Assembly: GCA_002914805.1 (NCBI GenBank)
Contig: JXTB01000402.1
Span: 108,429 to 172,428, forward strand
Origin: Parasponia andersonii
Lineage: Eukaryota > Streptophyta > Magnoliopsida > Rosales > Cannabaceae
Direction of reading: 5' to 3'
Length of the DNA: 64,000 nucleotides
In this document: in pieces, positions 23,001-36,670 of the stretch
Layout: every line of letters begins with the position of its first letter
Position numbering within the stretch: position 1 is the first letter of the stretch
Notes under the pieces: model-generated
What the model was told of the DNA's origin: nothing
Seen by the model: only the letters and a program-made list of their open reading frames with translations
Databases searched by the model: none
Position numbers and translations under genes: made by a program

Positions 23001-24185
23001 ATTGGCAAAAATACCAATATTGAAATTGAATAGAGAATAAATAAAACCATAAATTAAACATGCTCACAACTTAAATGTCATATATAGACATATAATATTA
23101 TCACAAACTATGCAAATATGATATATATCATATAATTACATAAGGTGGGCTACCATCACAAGACACCTAGCGCAATATTAATAAGTCCTCCTTTAGACCG
23201 ACTCATTAACTTGCAAGTGATACTCTCAAGTGCAATGATCAATCACTGATAGTAAATCTTGTAAAATAACAAACCTTCCTTTGGGCCGATTTATTGCTCA
23301 CATGGAAATTGAGCAACCGTCACACATTTACCATCACATGTGTGTCTGTTGTCGTTCTAAATGATCACATTTTTTCGGGCCGATAATAATCTATGTTAAC
23401 AACAAACTCACAACATCTTTATACGTTAGACTAAACAAAATTACACGACAGAGGTTACTTTGGCAACATGTTTCCTTATTGTGTTTAATCTAACATACAA
23501 GACAAATGATGCAATGACAATCATCCAGAAATACCCAAGCCAAATAAGATTTTCATAAACACAAAATAAAAGCAATTGAGTTTGTAACATTTATCAACTT
23601 TAAAATCCAAACAGAGTTTTCAACAGATAAATATGGGTCATTACTTAAATTGATTTTGAGATAATTAATCTTTATTGGTCATGTTTTGGATTAGATCTCC
23701 TTAACTTGTTCAAAAATGAGTCAATTCTACCCAAAAACCAGATCAAAAGATTAAAATTAGTTCAAAAATTGACCCCTATACCCGAGAGGTCAACACTACG
23801 GTACTATCCAAAAACTGAAGGAGTGCCACGGTGCTCAGTATTCTGGGTAGACCTAGAACACGAGTTTGTAGTGCAAGCACGGCATTGCCTTTCTATCACC
23901 TAGCGTCGCGATGCTAGGCCGACTTTTGGGGAAAAAAAGAGAGTTCCGATCTAAAAATCGTCCAAAATGCCAAAATACATCAAATCAACAATTTTAAGCC
24001 TTAATAATCACAATTAAAAACTCTAAAACCTAGAAATAAACCCTCAAAAACATCATAATATTCAATATATCACAAAAAATACAAATCATACATGAATAAT
24101 CCAAAACTTAGATAACCTAATAGGCAAAGATTATCAAAAACTAGAGTCATTCATGATTAACCTAATCAATTTAATATGAAAACAT

Positions 24186-24197
24186 GCTTTGATACCA
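24186..24197 (-). other. Primer-binding site of the Copia element (tRNA-iMet type)
   Basis: Minus strand TGGTATCAAAGC, two bases inside the 5' LTR, close to the usual plant TGGTATCAGAGC complementary to initiator tRNA-Met. Confidence 0.85.
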
Positions 24198-24199
24198 CT

Positions 24200-24681
24200 T
24201 GTTAGATGATATTAGGCTTACAATTAAACCAAATAGAAACTCTAAATCATTCATACTAAATTGATAGGTTAGGGTTTGTTGAATTTACCTAAGTATAGGA
24301 TAGATGATGACTCTCCGGATGATCAATCGAAGGCGGAAGCGATAAATAACAAATAATAATGCCTGAGGGTTTGGTCTTTCACACAACTTAATTCTTAAAA
24401 TATTTAGATGGAATTCTCTGTAACTGATGCCAGACCACAAAGAGAATAAATATACGTGAAAAAGTGGTGGAGACTATAACCCTAATATGTTCCTTAAGTA
24501 ATCCCATGTTAGGTATCCATCACATCTAATTGGTTGACTTAATTCATATTAATATCCATACCCAGTTAGATATCTTGACATAGCCCTATTAACTCACTTA
24601 TTGGGTCTGCTAAAAAATAATACTGCCTAATACAATTGTCAAAATATGTGACCCAATAAAAGGAAATAAAATTTCCTAACA
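24200..24681 (-). repeat. 5' LTR of the Copia element
   Basis: Plus-strand start TGTTAGATGATATTAGG, end TTTCCTAACA. Partner of 19105-19590. Confidence 0.9.
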
Positions 24682-24686
24682 ATATA

Positions 24687-27470
24687 TATACATATATAGA
24701 CATTGTCTCTTGCAAAATTTAGATGTGGTGTTTTCGTTTATCTATGCGTATTGATTTTGTTTATTTTTCGTGGGGTTTTTTCTTTTTAATAAAAAATAAA
24801 AGAAGGTTTGAATCATGTAGTTTCCGATTTTGAAGCATTTAAATCTTTAAAGATCAATATCTACAGAAAAACTATTATTATATCAATCGAAAGAGCTAAC
24901 ATAAGTCAAGAATGATTTTAAAGAACGAAACAGGTTTTTCTGGTAAAATTCTATTTGCGTCATGAAAATTTGTGTGCTCAATAATCTTTCTCGCTTTTTT
25001 CTTCTGAGCATAAGAAGAATTCAATGGTTTGATTGATTATTGTATACTTATTATGGTATAATTATAATTCGATCTTTGAATATGATTAGTTATTAGAAAG
25101 AGTGAAAATTTTTGTTATGAAAAATAAAGGACACGAATTGCCCTCGCATACTTGAAAGGAAAGAAACTACACTAGCTAGACCCAATATTTTGGGTGTGTA
25201 ATTTCTGTGAACGTCGTTTTTCATCAATCATGCATATGTCTAGAAATTCTAGAGGACAATCATTATCGATCGACTCAGTTTCTACTTTCTAATTTCGTTT
25301 ATAGGTACCAACTAGTGAGAATATGCAAATATATGAGATCCTTTACCGCAAAGCGAGAATATGCAATGTTAATTTATAAATAAACCTCTGTTATTCTAGT
25401 CACTTAAGCTGACATCACAGTCATTACTCATTGATTATCAATCAATTTGCACAAGATTTTATTTCTTTCTCACGTTAATAATAATCCCACCCAAAAAAAC
25501 GTAAAAACGAAAAAAATGAAGTTGAATACGTTTTCTACTCAAGGAACTCGTCTCTGTAATTATATCACTCATTTTCTTTCAAACACGTAAGTATGACCAA
25601 TCCACTTTCTAGAGAGAGAGAGAGACCAAACTTAATAAAAGACAAAATACGTACGCATGTTAATAGAAGCCGCATGTGTATTCTAATTTGTTGATAATGT
25701 CGTTGGTTGTATGATCTGGGATGATATATACCAGTATTATATAAGTTGTCAATTTTAGATATTTTTTGTTTTACTTATTAATAAATATTTTTTTTAGTTA
25801 TTAGATCATTATTATAATTTGAATAGTTGAAAAAAAAATAATAAAAAAATAAATACTTATTATTGAATAATTTTTTATTTGTTCTTTTTATTTTGAAAAA
25901 AAACGTACGTGACCAATTTAAATTCGTCAAAATAAGGTCAAAAGTAGAAAAAAAAATACTTACCTATATATATAATAGAAGATTTTTCAATGGTTTCAAT
26001 TTTTTTGTGATCATGAATGAATATTAAAAAAAATACTGATAGCATTAAATTTTTTAATACTAATAAATAGCATTAAATTTTTTTAGTCAACCACTAAACT
26101 AATCACTGCTGTAAAATATAAATCTACCATCTTAAACCATTATAATCATTTATGAATAAATATTATTGTAATAATTTATACTAAACCCTATATAATACTA
26201 CAAGACAAACATTTATTCTTTTATCATACATGTTTGTTACTAGAAATATTGTTCACGGGGCATAGATTCTACCTCCGAAAACTTCTTTACTGTAACGATG
26301 ACTTTCAAAAACTGCGTTAAAGTTGAAAAGTAAAATAATACATTAATAAATAATGTATCCTAAATATGGCTAGAAACAGAGTGAACAAATCGCGGATGTA
26401 TGGATCACATTTGGACAATTAACTATATTATTATGCCTAAAGCTAGGGACTAGGGACCCATGTCTAGCACTCTAATTGTGTACATGAAATTAATATTACG
26501 ATCTTTACAAACATTATTATCAACATACATTTAAAATTTGTTGCATTAATTGTGGCACACTATGATATGTAGCCACAAAATAAAACTTGTAGGGTGATAT
26601 TGTTTGTTGGATTTGGAACAAATCATAACCACACATAAAAGTTAATGTATCTATGTACCAAACGAAAATGCTACCACTTATATTATCTCTCAAATTTCTT
26701 TTGCAATAATAGCCCCATGATATTCTGATCAATTATCGTGTCGAACATGACTATTGTTTTTCAAGAAGATCTGCAATATGTTTGGCATTTCTATTAGTAG
26801 TAGAGCAGATCACCGTCCTTTTCCATCAAACGTGACCAATCTTAATCATGAACAAAAAAACAAACACATGTACAACCTTACAAAGAAAACCGCATACAGA
26901 ACATAAGTGGTGAGAATGTGCACTTCACCATCAAGGATCCTAGCTAGGCAAAGCATAAGTTATTTGACGCCAGGCATGACGTGACCTAAATTAAGAGTAA
27001 TGTAGGCTAAAACATTGTGCGATTGAACAAATTAAACATATCCTATTCCTAGTTAAACACTTTTTTTTTTCATTTTTAGGGCTTTAATAATTAATTCGTT
27101 GACACTTGATGATAAAATTTCGTTCATAGTAAGTGACTCCGATCATTCCATATCCATTAATCTAACATTACTACATATATTTAATTTTGTTAGTGTACAA
27201 AGTCTTTTTGTCCATGGCAATATGATATCATGTGATAAATAGTACATAAAACTATATATAATGTGATTAGTAGGCTAAATACTCAATGCTATATAGTACA
27301 TAACATAACTGATCAGACTAAACGCTAAGTAGCATTCAATTATTGCACGATAAATTGTCTGTTATGGATCAAATGTCTTAATATTTTACTAAGAAAGTTT
27401 TAATAATAGAAATAAAACAAGCACACATATTTATATTGGTTAAATAACATTTACTTTCAACCATCGTAAG
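24687..27470. other. AT-rich intergenic stretch, no gene recognised
   Basis: No exon series, RNA gene or transposase is visible. There is a short GA-rich run near 25612-25625 and low-complexity A/T tracts at 25780-25970. Small ORFs (for example 26520-26732, minus) show no protein-like composition. Confidence 0.6.
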
Positions 27471-27479
27471 TTTTAACTA

Positions 27480-28248
27480 GGGATAATAACATTAAAATAC
27501 CCTGAGTTTTAACTTTTTGTAAAAAAAATTTTGACTTTTGTATGTCTGCAAAATAATATTTTTATTTTTGAATTTTTGTAAAATAATATCTTCATTTTTA
27601 GATTCTATAAATTAATACTCTGACAATTAAAATTTTTACAAATTAATATCCTAATATTTGAAATTCATATAAATGTATAACCTTAATGCCTAATTAATTG
27701 ATTTTAATAATAAAAATATGGTAGTAGCCATCATCAACTTAATTAAAACTTATTAAATAATAATAAAATTTATGAAAAAATATTTATAGTTAGCTTATTT
27801 CACTTTTCATTTAAAAATAAAAGTAAAAAATTAGAATGAGAGGTCGAAATTGTTAATTATTAAAAAAAATAGAAACATGAGAGGTAAAAAAAAATTATAT
27901 TTTTTTAGCAATTATCCAAAAAAGTAGCTATAAAATAATTTCTGATAATATACTAATATCTAAATATTTTTAATAAGTTAATAAGAGATGTTCGCATCTA
28001 TTAATTTGCTCATTGTATAAATATACAAAGAAAATAAAAGCTGAGAGTATTAATTTATAAAATTCATAAATGTCAAGGTATTAATTTACAAAATTCAAAA
28101 GTGAGGGTATTAATTTATAGAATTTCAAAAATCAGGACATTATTTTACAAAAATTTAAAAATAAGAGTATTATTTTATAAATATTCAAAAGTGAGGATTT
28201 TTTTAACTAAAAAATTAAAACTCAGAATATTTTTACGTGATTAACCTA
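27480..28248. mobile_element. Non-autonomous Mutator-like element with ~210-bp inverted arms
   Basis: The left arm (27480-27690) matches the reverse complement of the right arm (28035-28248) with scattered mismatches, starting GGGATAATAAC on the left and, read inward, TAGGTTAATCAC on the right. A perfect 9-bp duplication TTTTAACTA flanks it (27471-27479 and 28249-28257), the size typical of Mutator-like transposition. Each arm is itself built from ~31-bp modules of the form TAAATTAATACC-T-A-TTTT. The middle is AT-rich and non-coding, so it would rely on a transposase from elsewhere. Confidence 0.75.
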
Positions 28249-28257
28249 TTTTAACTA

Positions 28258-31072
28258 CTAATAAAAAGAAATAATATAGAAAAAATATCACCACTCGTAC
28301 TGGGACGGAGGCACTTGAGCCTTATTGGGACTTAACCTCCCACTCTTTTTTATATTTTTTTTAAAAGGTCAAAAAAATCTATATTTGTAGTGTTTTACTC
28401 TAAAGTATATGCAAAGCCGAAGTCAAAAATAAAAAATTATAGAGCGGTCCTTATAAATAGATAAAATGAAATTCTAGTCCCATTAGACATAATTACTAGC
28501 TCCGCCACTACATTCATATCTTTTATATTATGCATATGCCTTAGAACAATATTACGCCAAGCCAGTATATGTCATTATAAATAAGCTCCACATATTCAAC
28601 ATTGTGTTCCAAGCAAGCTAATAATAATAACAATAATATATAGTACGGTCAACATATGAGATTCATAACCATTGTTAATAATGAATAGAACTATTTCTTT
28701 AATTATAAGCGAAAATATTAACATATTTATATTTTTGAGTGAATATTAGTATATACATTTAGTATGATGTAACAATGTTTTAAAAAGAACTTGGTCAAAA
28801 TTTGCTTCTCGAAAGAGATGGTGGCACTTTGCCCCCGATTTTGTTTCTCATAGACTATGGAGACATGTATTCTTTGCCTTACTACTACTTCTATTGATGT
28901 ACTCTTCTTTCCTGCCTATGGTTTTTCCTACTAGTTTTACATAATCAGGTTTTAACGAGACACTGAGTAGTAGTTTTTTTGTTCTTTTTGAATTCCACAC
29001 TGAGTATTAGTTGCTTCTCTAAAATAGGGATTGTTTCCATCTTCAATTGTTTTATCTATTCTAAACGCTTTCTATCTATTTTTTGTTATAAATAAATTTT
29101 TACCTGAAAATTATTGAGTGCAGAAGAGATTGTCATCTTTAGTGTCACCTTAATTAGGATACTTGAGTTCTATCACGATGATTCTCCTCTCACTCGGTTA
29201 TATTTGTTTAAAAAAATAAAATAAAATAAAAATCCGTCAATTAATTAGACATCTCGTCTTAAAAAATTATTATTATCCTTTTTATTCCTTGAAGTCCTAA
29301 AATTACTTGTTTCCCATTGATGATCCAAAATCCTGTTTTCTCACGTCATGCAACGAGTCTTCTTCTCTATTTGAACCGGGTCAAAGAAATGGTTACTCTC
29401 GGGTCACAAACAGATTGACTGTGATCCGACCCTTAGGCCAAGTGGGGGGTTGGCTAAGTGGGGCGCGGGAAATTGACAAGTGGACCAGTGGTTCCTTGCA
29501 CTTGAATCAGACCGAACACAGGGCTTTAACTATTATAGATGTGATCGGCACCAAACGAATCCTAATGTGACGGGCATATTGCAATTCTTTTCTCTGTTTT
29601 GCATCTTGGAATTTGTGGAGGAAAAATAACACACTTTTAGGAATTTAATTTTCTTTTGTTTGGATCCTGTTAAAGATTAAATGAAAAAGAATTTACAAAC
29701 ATTATGTGGGAAAGTTTAGAGTAATTTTGGATAATTTAAATTATAATAAAATAATTATGAGAGAAAAAAATGTTAAAAACTAAGTTTTATAGAATTCTAG
29801 GAAAATATTTTCTTTTTTTTTTCTTTTAATGTTTTCCTCACAATTTCTTTTGCTGCTAAAATCTAAGTTCCAAATATATCCAAAACAAATTTAATAAATA
29901 TCAACTATCGAGGTCCCAAAATAAGATGTGAATTCTGTAAGGCGTTCTGGGGCATTGGTTTTGTTATTTGAGAGAATTTAATGCTGCCTAACTAATTAGA
30001 AGTGATTGCCGGCAGAGAGAACTTATTTGTACAAAGATTATACTATTCTATGATTTAAAGTTTCATAGCGACGGATATGTGGAGGAGCTTTCGAATTTTA
30101 AATGCGTAATCTTAATTTAATGGATGATTGTGATTTTCCGCCAACTTATTTTGACTAAAACGTAAATAAACATAAAATATAAATGATTTTGCATACCTGC
30201 CATAGTTAGTGGTTTGTAAGAACCAAAAAATAAATGCAAAATTAAATCATCACATAAAAATATTGTCATAGTTTGGTAACATTTTTTTTCAGACAAAAAC
30301 GCCGAAATATAACTAACTTTTTTTTCATAAAGCAAAATTTTATCACTAAAATAAAGTTCGATCAAATGACAAAAAGATCCAAAAAGTAATCATAATAAAA
30401 ATCATTTCACGATATAAGCCCTTTTATGAAAAAAATTCAATGCCTATTGATTTCTCCATATATTCTTCATAATCATCTCTCTCCTCCTTTGATACTCACA
30501 ATATTAGGCTGTGTCTTTTCTTCTTCATTTAAATTTTGTTCATATACAACCATTCCCCGTCTTCAAGAAAAAAAAAAAAAAAAAAAAAAGAAAACCCATT
30601 CATCATCAATAAAAATATATTTAATTTGAACGAAAATATATCAAAGCAATACAAAGATTTAACATATTCGTAATTTCGTAATTTTTCTCATAAGAGAACT
30701 CTAGAATTTTGGTATAACCCTAACACCATTTGTCTATGATTCTTCTTTGAAGCGTTATCTGGGTTGTTTTTTTTTCTTTTTCTTTTTTTCGTTTATAATA
30801 ATTAAGGATGGGATGGTTTTTTGATTCACAAAAAATTCAAACCGATATATATATATTTATTAGGTGGATAAATCGTATAAGGAGTTGCAGAAATAATGGT
30901 GGTGATGGGAAATAAATTGCCTTATAGATGATCAAAGATTAAATTTGGAATAAATGAGTCGGAGAATGAGTGAAAAAAGAAATTTTTCAATTTTTCAAAT
31001 TTAGAGAAGAGTGCAAAAGCAAAAGGTGTGGGTAGAAGGAAAAAAATAAAAGGAGCAGCAATAGAGCTACCC
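28258..31072. other. Intergenic stretch, no gene recognised
   Basis: 28290-28515 has wording often seen at transposon edges (GGGACGGAGGCACTTGAGCC ... TAGCTCCGCCAC) but no defined ends. A GC-richer pocket at 29300-29580 gives an 87-aa ORF with no recognisable domain. A poly(A) run of about 24 bases lies near 30566-30589. No exon series or RNA gene was seen. Confidence 0.5.
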
Positions 31073-31081
31073 AAAAATTAA

Positions 31082-32201
31082 GGGGTTTTTTTTTTCATTT
31101 TTTTCCCCTATATATATAATTTGTCTCATTTTGCTCTCCGTAATATGAAAAGTAACGTAAATGCCCCTAAAGTTTCGAATTGTTTTAAAAATTACCCCAT
31201 TGGTTAGGTTTATGGATGGAAATTGTTAGTTTACTTTTTTTAGGGGCAAAGTGTTATATACTATATTTCAGGGGGCAAAGATGAAAAAAATGCTAAATAC
31301 CAAATTTAATTAAAAGCCCAAAATCAATAAAATAAACAAATATTTTCCAAAATAAAATTAAAACAAATCATAAATGCACATTTAACGATTTTCTTTTTCT
31401 TTTTTTATCCCATGCGCATGATTTATATATATTGTTCCACTTTGCCTCTTATAATACAAAAAGTGACATAAATGCCATAAAGTTTCAAATTGTTTTAAAA
31501 ATGCCTCATTTCGTTAGTTTGTAGATGGCATTAGATACTTTACTCATTGGGCAAAATAATATGAGCTAAATATTTTGAGAAAAAAAAAACCCAAATATCA
31601 AATTTAATTTGAATAAGCACAAAAAAAAATAATAACATATATGGTTCAATCTTTATCTCTATAATCATATACTTATTTATTTTTAATCTTTTTGGAGTTA
31701 TTCTCTTTATTTTAATATGATCTATTTGCAAAAAGAAAAACAATTTGGAGAGAGAGACAAGGAGAAAAATATATATTTTTATTTTGTATTTTAGTAGAAG
31801 ATGAATTAATTTCAGTTGTTTTTGCTTATTCTTTATGTTGTTATTATTTATTTATTTTTCTTTGTTATGATTTGGCATTCTATTGTAGCCAGATAGTTAA
31901 ATATGCATTTATACTTTGTTTTACTTTCTGTTATAGAGAGAGATTTTTAATTTTATTAATTTTTTATTTTTTAATTAATTTGATATTTAGGTTTTCTTTT
32001 CCCCTTAAATATGTAGCATGCATCAATTTGCCTCCTAAAATAGTAAAACTAATGGTTTCCATCCATAAAACTAGTTATCGGAACGGAGAAATTTTAAAAC
32101 AATTCAAATCTTTAGGAGGCATTTATGTTACTTTTTAGATTATAGGGACAAAATGAGACAAGTTATATACATAGAGGAGCAAATATGAAAAAAAAAAACC
32201 C
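31082..32201. mobile_element. Mutator-like element with ~240-bp inverted arms and 9-bp target duplication
   Basis: The left end GGGGTTTTTTTTTTCATTT and the inverted right end GGGTTTTTTTTTTT-CAT-TTTG-TCC pair over about 240 bp. Both arms include TTTGTCTCATTTTG and AAAAAGTAAC-TAAATGCC. Perfect flanking 9-mers AAAAATTAA lie at 31073-31081 and 32202-32210. A second, partial copy of the left arm lies inside at about 31430-31610 in direct orientation, so the arm was duplicated internally. No transposase is present. Confidence 0.7.
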
Positions 32202-32210
32202 AAAAATTAA

Positions 32211-35200
32211 TTAGGAGTGTGAGCGATATCTTTATGGTCGGATTTGTCCAAATCCTCTCCGGGAAAGAGCACCTATTACCTAAGAACTCGATCTTAGGTT
32301 CTAGTAACACCAGAAATAAGCGTGAAAATTTATTATTCTTAATAGAGTGAGCGGGAATTGGATAGTATTAGGTATTTTCCTTTAATTTATAATAAGTGAA
32401 AGTTATTAGTTAAATTTCACTTTAAAAAAAAATAATACGAAAAGATATTAAGGATCACCCTCTTTAATTGGAATGAAATCTACCCAAAATGTTGTATCTC
32501 TATCTTACTAGTGAGAGATTGATTCATCGTCTAACTTCTCAAAGACATTTTGAAAGAGGATGGAAGCTAAATTGACTCCATTTCTTACTAATCTCAGTAT
32601 GAGGGGAAAAAAAACCTTGAGATTGAAAAGTAAAACTCTTCAACCTTTATAATACACAAATTGATGATATCATCCACTACAAGAAACAGAAAAAAAAAAA
32701 ACATGAAAATCAATAGTTAATTGATCTTTCGAACCACGTAATTATTTCATCCTTAAAAAAGAATACTACAATATATCCATAGGAATGGTTTTTGTTTAAG
32801 ATTGTGTACAAGTTCAAAGAACAAAATGTGATCAGTATTTTTTCAGAAATAATTGGTAGGAGGAGAATGTATGCAATTTCTATTAACGGCCAATTAGAAT
32901 TAAAGAACATTTTACTTCAAAAAAAAAAAAAGAACATTTATGTGGTTTGAGGAAAAGAGATTTACTAGAATTTTAAATCTAATAAGAAAAGGTGAATAAG
33001 AAAATGACAATAGAGCCACCATTATACGATTGCAAATGCAGTTTTTAGCTGGCAGACAAATGAAATTTAGAAAAGTTCGGAATGAATATCAAGTATCAAC
33101 CTCTCATCACCTACACAAACTCGGGTCCAAACCTTAGCAGGTTCTCCTGTATAAATTTCCATTCAGACTTTGTCATTAAAGCAAATGTGATCACGTTAAA
33201 ATGTAATTCATTTTTTCTTTCCTTTTTCGTCTTTTCTTTCTTATATTGGCTAATTGGGATTAGATCTAGCTACTATATATTCACTTCAACTTTCGCTAGA
33301 CTTCAACAAAGTTACGACTTAGCAGCGCAACAGAACTTTTGCTAAACTGATCTAACAAAAATTAATTCCATCATAATACACTTGAAGATTTGTGTCATTG
33401 TGTCTTATGTACAATTTTTATGATGCACTCTATAAAATCAAACCAAAAAACTAGTACAGATATGTAACTGATGACCTTGTTTAATATTATTTCGGCCGGC
33501 TGTTACTACGTTATTGAGTCAAATGGTATAAACAATTAACATATACACATGCATAGTATTAGTACAAACTACTATAACACAGATTTAATTGTACAACTAT
33601 TAAAATATTTATAGCTCCATTTGTTTCCTTCATTCCATTCCATTCAAATGAAAAACTCATTAAAATGAATGTTTATTTTAACAATTTCAGTTTTTCAATT
33701 CAAATGATCTTTTAGAATGGGTATTTGTTTCAACAATTCTGTTTTTTAATTCAAATGATTCATCAGTCACAATCACGTCAATCATTACAATGAGTTTTTT
33801 GTGCCATAGAATTAGGATGGGGTCTAAAAAGTATTTTTGAATAGTTCATTCTAATGTTTCTCGTTCTAATTATAACTCATTTTATTTTATTTAACTTCAA
33901 ATGTCTACTATTTTAATTATGGTTGTCAATCCAGTAAGTTTTTTTTTAATTTATGTATAAGTATTTTTTTTAGTCGTTAAATTATCATCTAATAGTAATC
34001 CAACGACTATAATGATATGCATGAAAAAATGTGTATCATTAATGTTATTTTTTTCTTTTATTTTTTAATATAATAAAAATATATAAGATAAATTTTAATT
34101 AGTCAAAATGATATTTATATATAAATAAAAAAAATACTTATTAAATTAGTACTCTTTAATTAAAATTTATTTTATAATTTTTATTTAAGTACACTCCAAC
34201 TGGAAGTTCATTAGCCAGATTTAGAGCACTATATGCTTAAAGCTCAGCTATGCTACAACATATACAGTACTTAAGCTTTTTGCCCAACAAAAGGCACATT
34301 TAGATAACATCAATGAAGGTGACAGATGTCTCGGTTCTTTTGGCTGGGCTTTCACATGTCGTTTTGTCACTGAACGGTCTCTAATATGGCACTTTTGGCG
34401 ATTTGGGTGGTAACATTGAAAAAGACTCGTTCAGGCCTTCTGGATTCAATACAAAGTTCTCTAATTCAAGTTTGAGATCACTAACCGGCCAAATTCCGAC
34501 CTCCTTTTATGGACTTCAGTTTTTCAGGCCAACCAAACAGAGATTCTCTGCACCAACTTTTAAGTCACTTGGGACAAAAAGCAAAGAAAGTTCCAAAAGA
34601 CAGTTCTGGAACTTGTGAACACGTCTGATGGAGACAAATCTGGTAAAGGACGTTTTGCACGCATGAACTTATGGATTGAGAGAAAAAAATCTTGTTGAAA
34701 CTAATGAGAAACTACTATACACAATGATCTTTTTCTTTTTCTTTTTTTTTGAAAAAGAAAAAAAAAAATGATGGACACTTGAGTACTATGGATCAAAGCA
34801 TAGCGTCCAAGAACTTTTTTCTTTAATTATCTGATCGTTTTTGTACCTATCCTTGCACGCGCCGAAATGCTATCGACAAATTTTCCAATAAAAGTTAAGG
34901 AAAAAAAATGAATAAATTTGTTCCTAAATTATCTTTTGCAGAAGATCTTCTTATGCTAGAAATTTATTGTGTTTTCATTTTGCAAAAAAAATAAAAAACG
35001 AACTTTTTATTACAATTATTTAGCCTCTGAATTATAGTCATTATACATTTTGGCTTTCTGAATTTTCAGTTTAGATATGCATTACTCCAACCTGTCTTTG
35101 TTACACACTATTAGGAGGTTCTGTCAAAAAATTTAAAAGGTACAATAGTCAATATATAAATGCTAAAATATTATATAAATTTGAGGGCCAAAGTTGTAGA

Positions 35201-36660
35201 AAACTATAACTCGAGAGATACAATAGTAAAACACCATAACTCAGAGTCTACAGTAAAATTAACACTTCATTTTTTGTTAATCCTAGATTCTCATTGTTAT
35301 TTTAAATATTGGTGCTCAATAGAATTCATCAAAAAACTTTTCAAGCTCGATCTAAGAAGCAATATCACCAAAATATTAGTTACAGTGAGATTCTAGATCT
35401 ATTTTTCATCATAAAAAATAAAAAGATAATGCTTACTTTCACTAAGAGGAAATCTTTATTTTATGTGGTAAAATTTCAAATAATAATAATAATATTGAGG
35501 CACTTATAGCTAAATGACCGAATTTGGGAACCATTAGTAAACGTAGTTTGTCAAGTAATGTAACAAAATAACTAGTATATACGGATATACTAAGTGTAAA
35601 ATATGATATATCAAATATATAAACTTATATATTCAGTACACAGATTAAAAAAAATATATAAGTAGATATATGAATGTAAAAATATATATTCATTCTTCCA
35701 TTGAATTATGAAATGAGAACAACATACGTTTATAAAAATAAAATGTATAAAAAAAAAAAAAGACACTCACTAGAATTTCCAATTTTTTTATTTTAATGAA
35801 AAATCTTAGATTTATTTTAAAAAAAAAAAGTATCACTTTATGCAATTGATTTATTAAAAAATTATTTTCTACCACTTGAAGAGGCATTTGTTTCAAAACC
35901 TAAACTTGTCAAAGATACTTGTGGTAATCAATCGGTATTTTTCTAATAAATTAGGTCATTTGGAATTTTTCAATTTCCGATATTCTCTATATTCTTTGTA
36001 AGAATCACACTAACTAATGATCCCTTTATTTTGGTTTTCACCGCTTTGACCCTTTGATTATTATAACTTTGAAATTTGACAATATTCTAATAGAATGGTT
36101 AATTAATGGTGCAACATTATCAAAAGGGCATCTTATAGAAATCGCAGCCCATAGTGTTAAAAATAAAAAAATCACGGATGGGCTGCCTTTTTGGAAAAAT
36201 CAGAGATTCATTTAAAATATCACTTTTGAAACGTTTTTAGAAAAATATTACTTTTAAGAAATATTTATAAAAATATTATTTTTCTTTAAAACTGGTGCCC
36301 TTGGTAATCAGTTGGGTCAGTTGAGTTGCTTTGGGTACCATCTAATTACTTCAAGTAATTAATCAAATTACCTGGCACTAAATTTTAGTAGAACGCTAGA
36401 AGAAAATTCTCTTTTAATTGGAAATTGGTAACAGAAATTATTTACAGAACAAGAAATTGGTAAAAGAAATTAACAGTACATGTAGTCCCTATTTAATTCT
36501 CTTTTTCACCCATCCTTTTTTATTTTTACTTTTTTTTGGTTCTCTCATTCCATCTTTTTCCTTCATCTCCATCCTCTTTTTCCATCTCTTCTCCTTTGTT
36601 TATTAGTATTATTATTATTATTCTTTTTCCATCTCTTCTCCTTTGTTTATTAGTATTATT
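32211..36660. other. Intergenic stretch, mostly AT-rich
   Basis: No gene recognised. 33610-33900 begins TAGCTCCATTTGTTTCC and is rich in TTCAATTCAAATGA, a hAT-MITE-like style without confirmed ends. 35023-35253 is a small inverted-repeat element (separate entry). ORFs at 34403-34618 and 35160-35509 have no recognisable domains. Poly(A) and (AT)n tracts are frequent around 35600-35830. Confidence 0.5.
35023..35253. mobile_element. Small fold-back element
   Basis: Left end TAGCCTCTGAATTATAGT and inverted right end TAGACTCTGAGTTATGGT pair for about 40 bp or more; the interior is non-coding. No convincing target duplication was found. Confidence 0.4.
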
Positions 36661-36668
36661 ATTATTAT
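36572..36668. repeat. Tandem duplication, ~50-bp unit
   Basis: The block TTTTTCCATCTCTTCTCC-TTTGTTTATTAG followed by (TAT)n occurs twice head to tail. The ORFs at 36418-36787 run through it and are not credible. Confidence 0.75.
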
Positions 36669-36670
36669 TA

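Larger units (their letters stand above)
19105..24681 (-). mobile_element. Copia (Ty1) retrotransposon, internally deleted
   Basis: LTRs of 486 bp (19105-19590) and 482 bp (24200-24681) flank minus-strand gag, protease, integrase and RNase H remnants. A primer site for initiator tRNA-Met lies inside the right LTR, and a purine-rich tract (AAGTAGGAGAT, minus strand) lies directly before the left LTR. Flanks ATATT (19100-19104) and ATATA (24682-24686) agree at four of five bases. The RT catalytic core is missing. Confidence 0.9.

Noticed and set aside
29307-29570. 87-aa plus-strand ORF in a GC-richer pocket
   Set aside because: No recognisable domain, no adjacent exons or promoter; composition alone is not enough.
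32672-32683. CACTACAAGAAA, a typical CACTA transposon terminus
   Set aside because: No matching inverted end, subterminal repeats or 3-bp duplication found nearby; a 12-base match can be chance in AT-rich DNA.
34403-34618. 71-aa plus-strand ORF
   Set aside because: No domain, no splice context; likely chance ORF.
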